This document shows positions 25,048 through 34,124 of a stretch of 64,000 bases of DNA, one piece after another. This DNA comes from a virus: positions 1 to 64,000 of IMG/VR virus record IMGVR_UViG_3300046524_000301, one strand, 5' to 3'. Position 1 is the stretch's first letter. Every line of letters begins with the position of its first letter. The notes under the pieces were generated by a model, which was given only the letters and a program-made list of their open reading frames with translations, was not told the DNA's origin and searched no databases. The position numbers were made by a program, and so were the translations under genes.

Positions 25048-25374
25048 TTACTCCGTGATCTGCGGCATGTCCTGCGTCGAACCAACTGCAGTGCGGTTCA
25101 TGCGCTTTTGCACCAACACGGTACCGCCGACGCCTGCTGCAACGCCGACTGCCATTGCTGCTGCGCCAACCCACATCGCACCCATACGGCTCACGGCACG
25201 CTTGAAGCGACCTTGCGGATCGCCGTAAACTTCATGATGATGAACCGTGCGTTCGACGGTATCGGCATGACCACGTGCATCACGAATCTGTTCTTCGTGG
25301 ATGTCCGTCGTTTCACGGACGTCGTCCGATGATCGGGCCGTTGCGCCTTGTCCTGCTTGTTTTGCGGTCGTCAT
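25048..25374 (-). CDS. Membrane-anchored protein with soluble N-terminus
   Basis: 108 aa. Hydrophilic residues 1-55 (rich in Asp, Glu, His, Arg) are followed by a Gly/Ala/Val-rich span (about residues 69-90) and a short tail. GC-rich codons. Ribosome site AGGAG. Two tandem promoter motifs lie upstream. Confidence 0.65.
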   Translation of the reverse strand: MTTAKQAGQGATARSSDDVRETTDIHEEQIRDARGHADTVERTVHHHEVYGDPQGRFKRAVSRMGAMWVGAAAMAVGVAAGVGGTVLVQKRMNRTAVGSTQDMPQITE

Positions 25375-25423
25375 GATTTGCTCTCCTAGGAGGTTTGAAA
25401 AATGTATGTTTAACTACACAGCA

Positions 25424-25432
25424 CTTATACCA
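25424..25432 (-). promoter_or_regulatory. Extended -10 promoter, proximal of a tandem pair
   Basis: Minus-strand CTTGGTATAAG, 50 bp before 25374. The preceding ATTCAATTTT...GCAT block is repeated at the distal promoter. Confidence 0.65.
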
Positions 25433-25500
25433 AGCTTGATGCCAGAAAATTGAATCACGCTTTGGATGGCCAAAAACGATAATTGTTTCCCGGTACTTTA

Positions 25501-25509
25501 CTTATACCA
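25501..25509 (-). promoter_or_regulatory. Extended -10 promoter, distal of a tandem pair
   Basis: Minus-strand ATTGGTATAAG with the same upstream block as the proximal copy 77 bp away. Confidence 0.65.
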
Positions 25510-25542
25510 ATTCCTATGCTAAAAAATTGAATTTTTCCTATC

Positions 25543-25571
25543 TTGACCTAAACTAGAGGTCAGTTTAAAAT
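25543..25571 (+). promoter_or_regulatory. Portal-operon promoter TTGACC-N17-TAAAAT
   Basis: TTGACC at 25543-25548 and TAAAAT at 25566-25571, 17 bp apart, 28 bp before the portal ATG. The best sigma70-like member of the TAAAATA class, and divergent from the tandem minus-strand promoters. Confidence 0.75.
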
Positions 25572-25598
25572 ACGGGTATCTAACAATCTGGTCAAGAC

Positions 25599-27500
25599 AT
25601 GTCAAATAACGGTTTTTACACGCCATACCAACCTCCTCCGATTCCAGGAACATCTGGACGACTACCAGGGGATAACACGCTAGCAACTGCAAGTAGCCCG
25701 TGGTTTTCAGTCTCGAATCAATTTCTGCCTAGAAATCTGCATGACGTAATTCGTTGGGCTAAGTACATTACCGTTCAATCTCCGGTAACGACCGAAGTCA
25801 TCCGTAAATATGCTACGTATCCGATCACGGACTTTGTTATCAAAACTAAGTCTGAGGCTACTAAAAACAAGTATGAAAGCATTTTCAAAAGCTTCAAGCT
25901 TAAATCTGCTTTGCATAATATCGGTTTTGAATATTACACAGTTGGTAATGTATTCGTTTCGATTTATTTCCCAATTCATAGAACTCTGTTCTGCCCGCAT
26001 TGCAACGGCAACGTTACTGCAAAGAATGCTGAATTTACGCAATTCAAAAACTACAATTTCGTAGGCGATTGCCCATTCTGTGACTCTAAAGGCGTTACGT
26101 TTACACGTCGTGACACGAAGTCGATGAACATCGATGATATGAATTTGATTCAATGGGATCCAATCAATATCAACGTTAACTTCAATCCGATTACAGGTGA
26201 ATACGAGTACTACTACAAGATTCCGAATGACGTTAAACGTAGAATTCGTGAAGGTGACAAGCTTTTTGTTAATTCGGTTCCGTGGGGCTTTATCGAGGCT
26301 GTAAAGAATAATCAGGATTTCAAGTTTGATCCGAATAACATATTCCACTTGAAGAACCTGTCGGCAGGACAACAGATCAACGGCGTGGCTGTGCCCCCGC
26401 TTGTTTCCCTGTTCTACCTTGTGTTCTATCAAGCAACGCTTCGTAAAGCCAACGAATCTATCGCTACTGACTTTATGTCTCCGCTTCGTGTGATTTTTCC
26501 ACAAGCACAGACTGGAAACAGCGATCCGGTATCAAGCATCAGTCTTCGTAACTTCGTTGAACGGATGCAGGCTAACCTTGTCAAGCACAAACAGGATAAC
26601 AATCACGTTGTTGTAGCACCGACACCGATTGGCTACCAAGCCATTAGTGGCGAAGGTAAGAACCTATTAGTTGCTACGGAAATCCAACAAGCTGAAGATT
26701 CGATTCTTCTAGCGCTTGGCGTTTCAAGAGAATTGCTTGCAGGTACGACGAACTGGACCAGCTCCACGACTGGACTTCGCTTGCTTGAAAATACGATGCT
26801 TTGCTACACCGGACAGATTACCGAGCTTATTTCGTGGATCATGTCCCGCGTTTCCAAGTATCTAGGCATCGAAACGTGTGAAGTAGACTTGACTCCGTTT
26901 AAACTTACTGATGATCCTAATTTGCAACAGATGCTTCTGCAAACTGTACAGACAAATAATGGTTCTCTGTCGAGTCTGTACGAATCGTTCGGTATGAAAT
27001 TCGGTACTGAATTGGACAACATGCGTGAGGATGCTGTAGCCCGTGCTGTTAATGAAGTTAAGACCAAGCTCGAAGTGGATCAAAGTACGTATTTGGCTGC
27101 TAAAGAAACAGGCGATAGTTTTGACCGGAACAACGATTATAAAGTGGCCTTGGCTAAGGCTCAGCAAATCGCTGAACAGCTTTATACCGCTGATGATGGC
27201 ACAAAACGTGCTATACTTAACCGTCTAAAATTAGAAGATTATGCAATGTACATGCTGGTCGGAAAGCTTCTGGAAGAATATGCAGAAGAGCAAGCCTCTC
27301 AAGTACAGCAAGTCGGACCTGATGGTAAGCCGATTCCAGGTCAGCCTGGCCAACAAGGGCAGCCTGGACAACCGGGGCAAAGCGGTGGTGGTGCAGAACA
27401 GGAAGAAGCCACTAACGGCGCTGGTTCTGCAGAAAGTCAAAACGGATCGGGTGAAGAAAAGCAGGAAGAAACTGCTGGTGGAAACCCCGGTCAACAGTAA
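25599..27500 (+). CDS. Portal protein with zinc ribbon and collagen-like tail
   Basis: 633 aa. Length, helical composition and placement at the head of the structural operon fit a portal. Motifs typical of phage portals include ATEIQQAEDSILLALGV and ELLAGTTNWTSST. A zinc ribbon is inserted near residues 130-165 (FCPHCNGN and DCPFCDSKG). The C-terminus has short collagen-like repeats (GQPGQQGQPGQPGQ) and an acidic tail. Expected role: dodecameric vertex for DNA passage. Followed 9 bp later by 27510-27800. Confidence 0.82.
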   Translation: MSNNGFYTPYQPPPIPGTSGRLPGDNTLATASSPWFSVSNQFLPRNLHDVIRWAKYITVQSPVTTEVIRKYATYPITDFVIKTKSEATKNKYESIFKSFKLKSALHNIGFEYYTVGNVFVSIYFPIHRTLFCPHCNGNVTAKNAEFTQFKNYNFVGDCPFCDSKGVTFTRRDTKSMNIDDMNLIQWDPININVNFNPITGEYEYYYKIPNDVKRRIREGDKLFVNSVPWGFIEAVKNNQDFKFDPNNIFHLKNLSAGQQINGVAVPPLVSLFYLVFYQATLRKANESIATDFMSPLRVIFPQAQTGNSDPVSSISLRNFVERMQANLVKHKQDNNHVVVAPTPIGYQAISGEGKNLLVATEIQQAEDSILLALGVSRELLAGTTNWTSSTTGLRLLENTMLCYTGQITELISWIMSRVSKYLGIETCEVDLTPFKLTDDPNLQQMLLQTVQTNNGSLSSLYESFGMKFGTELDNMREDAVARAVNEVKTKLEVDQSTYLAAKETGDSFDRNNDYKVALAKAQQIAEQLYTADDGTKRAILNRLKLEDYAMYMLVGKLLEEYAEEQASQVQQVGPDGKPIPGQPGQQGQPGQPGQSGGGAEQEEATNGAGSAESQNGSGEEKQEETAGGNPGQQ

Positions 27501-27509
27501 GGATAAATA

Positions 27510-27800
27510 ATGGCAGCGTCTAATGGAGTTACAAACTCCGTAACAAGTAAAGAAGAGAGCATGTTTCCGGGCTTCGGCCCGAAGAAGGTCGATGAAAACG
27601 ACTTCAATAACTATCATGTTAGATATGCTCAAATCGATATCATGGATCCAGGCTCACGAGCAGAGTTGGAAATCATCGAAACTAGAGCAATTAAAAATCA
27701 AGGTGTGGTTATCCTGACTAAAGATAAGTTCACCTTCATGGACAAATACTATATGGTAGTGAGCTACCTGGAACTAGATACAAATGCCGACACCCGCTAA
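27510..27800 (+). CDS. Hypothetical protein between portal and RNAP beta
   Basis: 96 aa; centre YHVRYAQIDIMDPGSRAELE. No known motif. Its last 17 bp overlap the start of the beta gene, so translation of the polymerase subunit is coupled to this gene. Confidence 0.7.
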   Translation: MAASNGVTNSVTSKEESMFPGFGPKKVDENDFNNYHVRYAQIDIMDPGSRAELEIIETRAIKNQGVVILTKDKFTFMDKYYMVVSYLELDTNADTR

Positions 27801-30800
27801 TAACCTTCAACTAATCTTTTCGTCACCACGGGAAATTAATACCCGTGTTGATGGTTCGCTTATGCAGGGTATTCTTTCCCAGTTTCCGATCGAAGGCAAA
27901 AACTACATTTTGACCATTTCGGATCTTAAGGCTGAACCTAAAGAATTTACCCACGCCGATGAAAAGGATGCGATTTTGAAATCCAAATCGCTATCATATC
28001 CTATCAAAGGCCATATCAAGTTGATTGAAAAGGCAACGGGTAAAGTCGTTGACGAGAATAAGAACTTTTCGTTGATGGACGCTTTTTACATTACACCGAA
28101 GCACACAATGGTGTATAAAGGCAACAACTACTCAGTTGCCAACCAACTCCAGTTGAATCCTGGGGTATACACACGTAGTAAAGAAACAGGTGAACTTGAG
28201 TCACACTTTAACACGGGCTCTGGCCGAAGCTTTTCGATCACGCTTGATCCGCAGACATTCCAGTTCTCGGTTCATCCGGCAAGCTCATCTTCGTCAATTC
28301 CCCTTGGTCCGCTCGTGTCTAAGGTTTTCGGCATTGGTCTTAAAGAAGTAAGTCAATACATTCCTGCACAGGTATGGGAAGCTAATCTTGCGGCTTCGGC
28401 AGGCAAGGAAGCTAAGATCGTCAACGATCTATACTCTAAACTCGTGTCGACGGGTAAACAGAAGCCTGCAGCATCACTTGAAGAAAAGATGATGCAATTG
28501 CGTGAATCGATGGAAGCTTCGTCACTTTCTCCGCAAACGACTTTGGTTACACTTGGTAAGTCGGTTAGCTCAGTTAACTCTGATGCCATCCTTCGTGCTA
28601 TGCAAAATCTTGTTAAAGTCCATGCTGGCGATAAGCCTGAAGATAACCGAGATTCGCTACAATTCAAGCGTGTTCAGAATCTGCCTGACTTTATTACGAC
28701 TCGTTTTAACAAACACGAAATGCTGCCTAGCATTCGTCGTAAACTTCTAGCTAATTTGGATAAGACGAAAAATCCGTCAATCCGTGATGTGGTAGTAAGC
28801 AAGCCTTACAACAAGGTGATGTCAAACTACATCATTGAAAGTAACCTGGTTTCAACTCCATCGGAAACGAACCCTATCGAATCTTTGGAAAGCGTTGGTA
28901 AAGTAACAGTTCTTGGAGCCGGTGAAGGCGGTATTGCTTCTGATCGTGGTGTGCCTATGTCTGCCCGAGATATTGATCCTTCGCATCTTGGCATTATCGA
29001 TCCGAGCCGTACACCGGAATCGGGTCACGCCGGTATCGATCAACGTTTCACTATTTCTGCTCGTCGTGACGACAGCGGTAATCTATACGCTCGTGTTATC
29101 GACAAGCAAGGTAAACAGCACTATCTGTCCGTGCAGGAAATGATGACGCATACCGTCGGATTCCCGCATCAAGAAGGCAAAAAGATTGTTCAAGCTCAGG
29201 TTCACGGCGACCTGAAAGAAGTACCGGTTGGCCAAGTTGATTACTGGCTTGGCGACACGACCGACATGTACACGATTACGACTAACCTCGTACCGTTCCT
29301 GAATAGTAACCACCCGGGTCGTCTGACGATGGCGGGTAAAGCTATCCCTCAGGCCCTGTCTCTGGTCGAGCGTGAAAAACCGCTTGTCCAGACCGTTAAT
29401 GGTGCTGGAACGAGTTTCGTCAAAGCTGTAGGCCAGGTTGTAAGTACTGTCGCTCCCGTAGCAGGCATAATTTCGACTATTAACAAGACGCAGATTCACA
29501 TCAAGGATGCCGACGGTAGAACCCACAAGGTTGACCTCGTTAAGAATCTGCCATTCAACATGAAAGGTTTCCTTGACGATGAAAAGCCTTTGGTGAAGGT
29601 TGGCGATAAAGTGGATATGAATCAGCCTATCGCCGATAACAACTACACGGTTGACGGGGAACTTGCGCTTGGTAAGAATCTTGAAGTAGCTTACATGCCG
29701 TACAAGGGCTACAACCACGAAGACGGTTTAGTTATCAGCCGTTCATGTGCTGATAGTCTGAGCAGTCACCACGCATACAAGGTCGACTATTCGGTTCAGC
29801 CGATCTCGACAATGAGTAAAACCCTGGTTGTGCGTCACTTCCCAGGTAAATTCACGAAGGATCAACTGAACAACCTCGACGATCAAGGCTTCGCTAAAGT
29901 CGGTTCTATCATCAAACACGGAGACCCAGTCTACACTGTGCTTGAAAAGCGTGAACCTACGGCTGAAGATAAAATGTTGGCTCGTTTGCATAAATCGCTA
30001 GTTAGCCCGTATCGTCTTGCTACAGAACTGTGGACCCACGAAGAGAATGGGGAAGTGGTTGATGCGCATACGGAAGGTAAGAATATTCGTATTCTCGTCC
30101 GTTCTATCAAACCGCTTGAGATTGGTGACAAATTGACCGGGCTTCATGGTAACAAAGGTATTGTTTCGAAGATCCTCGAAGATCACGAAATGCCTTACAA
30201 GAAAGACGATGGTAAGCCAGTTGACATTCTACTGAATCCGGCTTCTGTTACTTCTCGTATTAACTTGGGCCAGTTGATGGAAACTGCTGCTGGTAAGATC
30301 GCAAAAGCTAAGGGTACTCCTTACTTCGTGCATAACTTTAGCAAAGGCAGCAACGTAAGCGATCTAAAGAAGGAACTTGACAGTATTGGTATTAGCGATA
30401 CCGACATGATGGTCGACCCGAAGACAGGTAAAGACCTTGGACGTATTCTTACGGGTCCACAGTACTTCCTAAAGCTTTATAAAACGACTGACCAGAACTG
30501 GTCTGCACGTAACGTTGGTAGCTACGACAACGTGCTGCAACCGCAGAAAGGCGGCGAAGAAGGTTCGAAGTCTGTCGGCTACATGGAAATGCTTGGTCTG
30601 CTTGGCTCGAATGCCCGTAAGAACCTGAAGGAAATCGCAACGCTTAAGTCTCAGGATAACTCGGAATACTGGACTCGTTTTAAAATGGGTCACGCCCTTC
30701 CGAAGCCGAAGATGACTTTTGCTACACAGAAGTTCTTCGATTATCTGAGCGGTTCGGGGATTAAGACTAGCATCAAAGACGGTAAACTTACAGCTTCTCC

Positions 30801-31161
30801 TTTGACTGACCAGGATATTATCGGAATGTCGAACGGTAAGATCGAGTCTCCAGAATTGCTGAGTGCCAAGAATCTTGAACCTGAAAAGGGCGGTCTGTAC
30901 GATCCGGCAACTACGGGTGGACTGAGAGGCAATAAGTGGACTCATTACGAATTGGCCGAAGCTCTACCGAATCCTGTGTTTGAGCGTCCGATCAAGAGTC
31001 TGCTAGGCTTGAAGTCAAGCGAATTTGACGGAATCGTTCAAGGTACTATCGGTGTTAAAAACATGGGTGACGGATCTTTTGCTTTGCATAATACGTCTGA
31101 CGGTAAGCATATTAAAACCATTAAGGTGAATAGCGCTAATGTAGCAGATGCAGGAGATTAA
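27784..31161 (+). CDS. RNA polymerase beta subunit (RpoB-like), full length
   Basis: 1125 aa, against about 1340 in E. coli RpoB. The N-terminal part has YPIKGHIKLIE ... VANQLQLNPGVYTR, aligning with the RpoB protrusion around VIVSQLHRSPGVFF. The catalytic half has PYKGYNHEDGLVIS (about residue 640; RpoB NGYNFEDS), IGDKLTGLHGNKGIVSKI (about 780; RpoB GDKMAGRHGNKG) and PVDILLNPASVTSRINLGQ (about 812). These are universal beta motifs near the active site and nascent RNA. It belongs to the late/structural operon and, with the two beta' genes, should form a two-subunit core lacking alpha and omega. Much closer to cellular beta than split phiKZ-type subunits, as judged by motifs. Confidence 0.95.
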   Translation: MPTPANNLQLIFSSPREINTRVDGSLMQGILSQFPIEGKNYILTISDLKAEPKEFTHADEKDAILKSKSLSYPIKGHIKLIEKATGKVVDENKNFSLMDAFYITPKHTMVYKGNNYSVANQLQLNPGVYTRSKETGELESHFNTGSGRSFSITLDPQTFQFSVHPASSSSSIPLGPLVSKVFGIGLKEVSQYIPAQVWEANLAASAGKEAKIVNDLYSKLVSTGKQKPAASLEEKMMQLRESMEASSLSPQTTLVTLGKSVSSVNSDAILRAMQNLVKVHAGDKPEDNRDSLQFKRVQNLPDFITTRFNKHEMLPSIRRKLLANLDKTKNPSIRDVVVSKPYNKVMSNYIIESNLVSTPSETNPIESLESVGKVTVLGAGEGGIASDRGVPMSARDIDPSHLGIIDPSRTPESGHAGIDQRFTISARRDDSGNLYARVIDKQGKQHYLSVQEMMTHTVGFPHQEGKKIVQAQVHGDLKEVPVGQVDYWLGDTTDMYTITTNLVPFLNSNHPGRLTMAGKAIPQALSLVEREKPLVQTVNGAGTSFVKAVGQVVSTVAPVAGIISTINKTQIHIKDADGRTHKVDLVKNLPFNMKGFLDDEKPLVKVGDKVDMNQPIADNNYTVDGELALGKNLEVAYMPYKGYNHEDGLVISRSCADSLSSHHAYKVDYSVQPISTMSKTLVVRHFPGKFTKDQLNNLDDQGFAKVGSIIKHGDPVYTVLEKREPTAEDKMLARLHKSLVSPYRLATELWTHEENGEVVDAHTEGKNIRILVRSIKPLEIGDKLTGLHGNKGIVSKILEDHEMPYKKDDGKPVDILLNPASVTSRINLGQLMETAAGKIAKAKGTPYFVHNFSKGSNVSDLKKELDSIGISDTDMMVDPKTGKDLGRILTGPQYFLKLYKTTDQNWSARNVGSYDNVLQPQKGGEEGSKSVGYMEMLGLLGSNARKNLKEIATLKSQDNSEYWTRFKMGHALPKPKMTFATQKFFDYLSGSGIKTSIKDGKLTASPLTDQDIIGMSNGKIESPELLSAKNLEPEKGGLYDPATTGGLRGNKWTHYELAEALPNPVFERPIKSLLGLKSSEFDGIVQGTIGVKNMGDGSFALHNTSDGKHIKTIKVNSANVADAGD

Positions 31162-31164
31162 ACG

Positions 31165-31524
31165 ATGCAGAATCCTAATCGGTTTATCAGGGGACTATCT
31201 GATATTTCAGATATTGTAGATATTCCATGTAATGACGGGCCTGAAGTAATACATAAAACAACCGTTATTCCCTTGGTGGTGCCGTCCCCTGCACCTTCTA
31301 CGGTAACTTCGATCGCATCTTTGACTCAATTTGAACAAACTCTTACCATAGACGGCGCTCAGATTTTATCCATAGGGGAAACCCCAGGATCCAATTCTAT
31401 GTTATTTATAAATGGGTTTATTCAATCGAAAACATCGTATGATACTAGCGGAGATTCTCTAATTCTCCCTTCTTCTTTGAATTTGTTTGCGGGAGACTTG
31501 ATAATATTTCTATATTTGAAATAG
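31165..31524 (+). CDS. Fibre-tip-like small protein
   Basis: 119 aa, 3 bp after the beta stop. The C-terminal segment (MLFINGFIQSKTSY ... LFAGDLIIFLYLK) shares a pattern with the end of 31609-32706 (LFLNGMLLEPGSGNDY ... LSGDKLRAYYWK), which is typical of phage fibre tips. Probably a virion adhesion or fibre accessory protein. Confidence 0.6.
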   Translation: MQNPNRFIRGLSDISDIVDIPCNDGPEVIHKTTVIPLVVPSPAPSTVTSIASLTQFEQTLTIDGAQILSIGETPGSNSMLFINGFIQSKTSYDTSGDSLILPSSLNLFAGDLIIFLYLK

Positions 31525-31544
31525 TCTGTTGCGGATTCTAAAAT
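31516..31544 (+). promoter_or_regulatory. Fibre-cassette promoter TTGAAA-N17-TAAAAT
   Basis: TTGAAA at 31516-31521, overlapping the stop region of 31165-31524, and TAAAAT at 31539-31544, 17 bp apart. The terminator at 31558-31587 lies just downstream, so the first bases of this transcript carry the hairpin. Confidence 0.65.
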
Positions 31545-31557
31545 AATAGATGTAGCT

Positions 31558-31587
31558 AAGGCCCGGCTAATATAGGGCCTTTCTTTT
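31558..31587 (+). terminator. Rho-independent terminator after the beta unit
   Basis: AAGGCCC pairs with GGGCCTT (7 bp, 10-nt loop), followed by TCTTTT. Confidence 0.75.
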
Positions 31588-31608
31588 AAAAACAAAGGAA
31601 AGCCTTAT

Positions 31609-32706
31609 ATGGCCCAATCTCTAATTCGTGGCTCGACACAGATAATGGCCGGGACAATCCCGGCTTCAGCTTTTGTGTCGAGCCTTAATCTTCCCACTTC
31701 ACAACTTCAAGACGGAGCAACGTTTATTCGTTCGACCGGTTCAGTTGCGATGGGAGCTTCGCTCAGTATGGGCGGATTTACAATCACAAACCTCGGTACC
31801 CCTGTCAACGGAACCGATAGTGCTACAAAATCTTATGTTGATGCTCTGGCAAATGGCCTTAGCTTCAAGAATGCTGTACGTGCTTTAGCTGCTGCAAACG
31901 TTACGCTTACTGGTACTCAGACCATCGACGGCGTAGCTCTCGCTGTTAATGATCGTGTGCTTCTAACTGCGCAGACAACAGGCTCACAGAACGGTCTATG
32001 GACGGTTCAGACGGGCTCGTGGACTCGTCCTTCAGACTGGGCTGCAGCAACGACACAAAAGGAAGGAGCGTACGTTCTCGTCGATCCTGATGGCACTACG
32101 TACAAGAATAGTAAATGGTACTGTACTAACACCGGCACAATCACGGTTGATACAACTTCTACAGCCTGGGTTCAGGATACATCAGGCGCTTCATATAGTA
32201 ATGGCCAGGGTCTTTCGCTTACAGGCTCTACTTTTGCTGTGAAGCTCGGTAACGGTATGACTTTCGATGGTTCGAACAACGTTACGCTTTCTCCTGCTAC
32301 TGGGGGGTTGCTAACTGTTGCGGCTGGCGGAGTAGGTATTACCAACTCTTCTTCTGCGGCTCAGCTAATTATTTCCAACGCTTCAAACCAGGCTGCATGG
32401 GTTAGCGCAAGTGGTGACGCAACTATCTCGAATGCTGGCGTTTTCACTGTTAACAACACTGCTGGTACTGGTTTCACGAAGTACACGAATATGGTTAACA
32501 ACGAAACTCCTGGCGGAACGATTAACGGTGCGAACACTGCATTTACGCTTGTCAGCACTCCGCAGGTTTCATCTCTTGAGCTTTTCTTGAACGGTATGCT
32601 ACTTGAACCGGGATCAGGAAACGATTATACTATTAGCGGAACAGCCATAACTATGCTGTTCGCTCCGCTGAGCGGGGACAAGCTAAGAGCATATTACTGG
32701 AAATGA
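31609..32706 (+). CDS. Tail fibre-like protein
   Basis: 365 aa, Thr/Ser/Ala/Gly/Asn-rich. The N-terminal region contains GFTITNLGTPVNGTDSATKS, the repeat-like motif of phage fibres (GFxITNLGxPVxxTDAATK). A WTVQTGSWTRPSDW segment and a terminal LFLNGMLL ... YYWK domain follow. Expected role: host attachment. Confidence 0.85.
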   Translation: MAQSLIRGSTQIMAGTIPASAFVSSLNLPTSQLQDGATFIRSTGSVAMGASLSMGGFTITNLGTPVNGTDSATKSYVDALANGLSFKNAVRALAAANVTLTGTQTIDGVALAVNDRVLLTAQTTGSQNGLWTVQTGSWTRPSDWAAATTQKEGAYVLVDPDGTTYKNSKWYCTNTGTITVDTTSTAWVQDTSGASYSNGQGLSLTGSTFAVKLGNGMTFDGSNNVTLSPATGGLLTVAAGGVGITNSSSAAQLIISNASNQAAWVSASGDATISNAGVFTVNNTAGTGFTKYTNMVNNETPGGTINGANTAFTLVSTPQVSSLELFLNGMLLEPGSGNDYTISGTAITMLFAPLSGDKLRAYYWK

Positions 32707-32942
32707 CAAATAATACAAACGTAGTACCTGAACAAGACGCCTGGCTCGGAAAGATGCAAAACGAGCTGGGCGTTTTATATTCTAACGTGTGGATGTTGGA
32801 AATTCAAAAGGAGCGCCTGACTAATCGTGTTCTTCAAGATGCGGAACTTATTGCCCATCTTAAGGAAAGAATTCTAAAATTAGAGCAGGCTAATACAGAG
32901 CTAAAAGAGACTATTCAGCCTGAACGACGAAAGAGAGAATAA
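32703..32942 (+). CDS. Small coiled-coil protein
   Basis: 79 aa, overlapping the fibre stop by 4 bp (ATGA). Heptad-like leucine and charged pattern (ERILKLEQANTELKETIQ) suggests a coiled coil, perhaps a fibre chaperone or assembly factor. Confidence 0.65.
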   Translation: MTNNTNVVPEQDAWLGKMQNELGVLYSNVWMLEIQKERLTNRVLQDAELIAHLKERILKLEQANTELKETIQPERRKRE

Positions 32943-33473
32943 ATGGCACGTACACAGATTAATCTTGGAGCCCAAGGCGCTGACGGAACTGTATTAAGAG
33001 CAGATCTGAATACCACGACCGCAGGAAGCGCTGTTATTACAAAGGTGCTGGCTGGAACTGGTATTTCAATTTCAGCGTTCACTGGTGCTGATTCTGGTAC
33101 TGGCGATGTAACTCTAGCTGCAGGCCTTCCGGGTACGCCCTTTGATATAATTCTCTTCATTCAAGGCGGTTTTGCAAATGCCGAAACACTTACTTCTATA
33201 AATACTAGAAGAACATTCTCGTTACCGGCAAACCTTACTGGGAGTGTAGTAGACGCTAAAACTGCTGCTACTGCATCGACAACTATTACGTTCACAAAGA
33301 ACGGCACATCTATCGGAACTGCCGTATTTGCAGCAAGCGGTACTGCAGCTACTCTTACCTTTTCATCAACTGTAAGTTTTGCAATCGGTGATATCTTCGA
33401 AATCGTGGGACCAGCTACGGCAGATACTACGCTTGCAAACGTACGATTTAACCTAGTAGGAACAAGAACGTAA
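32943..33473 (+). CDS. Fibre-like virion protein
   Basis: 176 aa. Low-complexity Thr/Ala/Gly start (GADGTVLRADLNTTTAGSAV) and a beta-rich C-terminal domain with FSSTVSFAIGDIFEIVGP, like phage fibre and baseplate decoration domains. Ends by overlapping the next start (TAATG). Confidence 0.65.
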   Translation: MARTQINLGAQGADGTVLRADLNTTTAGSAVITKVLAGTGISISAFTGADSGTGDVTLAAGLPGTPFDIILFIQGGFANAETLTSINTRRTFSLPANLTGSVVDAKTAATASTTITFTKNGTSIGTAVFAASGTAATLTFSSTVSFAIGDIFEIVGPATADTTLANVRFNLVGTRT

Positions 33474-34105
33474 TGGGTACACTTACTGGATCTATTGCAG
33501 TACTTACTGGCACTGAAACTTTCAGTCTGGTGAGTCCTGTACAAACTGACTGGATTGAATTTGCACAAACTCTTACTTACAATAGAAAGAGCGGAGGAGG
33601 TTCCACTATAAGTTCCCCGACATTGCTAGGCACTGGCGGAACTATTAGCGGGTTCGGATTTGGTTTGGGATATACCTGGACCGGAGGCACTCCAGTAGCT
33701 TCTGGAACAGCTGTTAGGGAAGGGATCGGAGTAGATCACACTACGGCAATAGTCGGTCAGGGCCTTAGATTCACTATGCCTGCGGATATGACTTCTCGTA
33801 CTGCTGTAATCTATTGGGGAACGTATAGTGGTGCGGGTCGATTAACTGCTACTTTGCTAGATGGCAGCGCACAGCCTTTTATTCAAAATGAACCTGCTAC
33901 CAGTCCAGGCGGGCAGTCTACATACTATTCTTCAACTCTTACTTATAACGCAAACTCGCCCAATCAAAAATTGCAGATAGATTTAACGCTTACGCAGATA
34001 GGCCTTGACAATGATGGAAACGTGTGGATAGGGGCAGTTAAATACCTAAACGGTACAGCATCTAAAATTCCACGAGTAAGACGAATTTTGACTATCAGCT
34101 CTTAA
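33473..34105 (+). CDS. Fibre or adhesin-like virion protein
   Basis: 210 aa, Ser/Thr/Gly-rich, beta-type sequence with WIEFAQTLTYNRKSGGG and a conserved-looking RFTMPADMTSRTAVIYWGTY. Carbohydrate-binding-like composition, but no family assigned. Last gene of the fibre cassette. Confidence 0.6.
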   Translation: MGTLTGSIAVLTGTETFSLVSPVQTDWIEFAQTLTYNRKSGGGSTISSPTLLGTGGTISGFGFGLGYTWTGGTPVASGTAVREGIGVDHTTAIVGQGLRFTMPADMTSRTAVIYWGTYSGAGRLTATLLDGSAQPFIQNEPATSPGGQSTYYSSTLTYNANSPNQKLQIDLTLTQIGLDNDGNVWIGAVKYLNGTASKIPRVRRILTISS

Positions 34106-34117
34106 ACGCTTTAAAAT
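34088..34117 (+). promoter_or_regulatory. Beta'-N promoter TTGACT-N18-TAAAAT
   Basis: TTGACT at 34088-34093 lies in the end of the fibre gene and TAAAAT at 34112-34117, 18 bp apart, 8 bp before the beta'-N ATG, which would give an almost leaderless mRNA. Confidence 0.6.
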
Positions 34118-34124
34118 TAAAACC

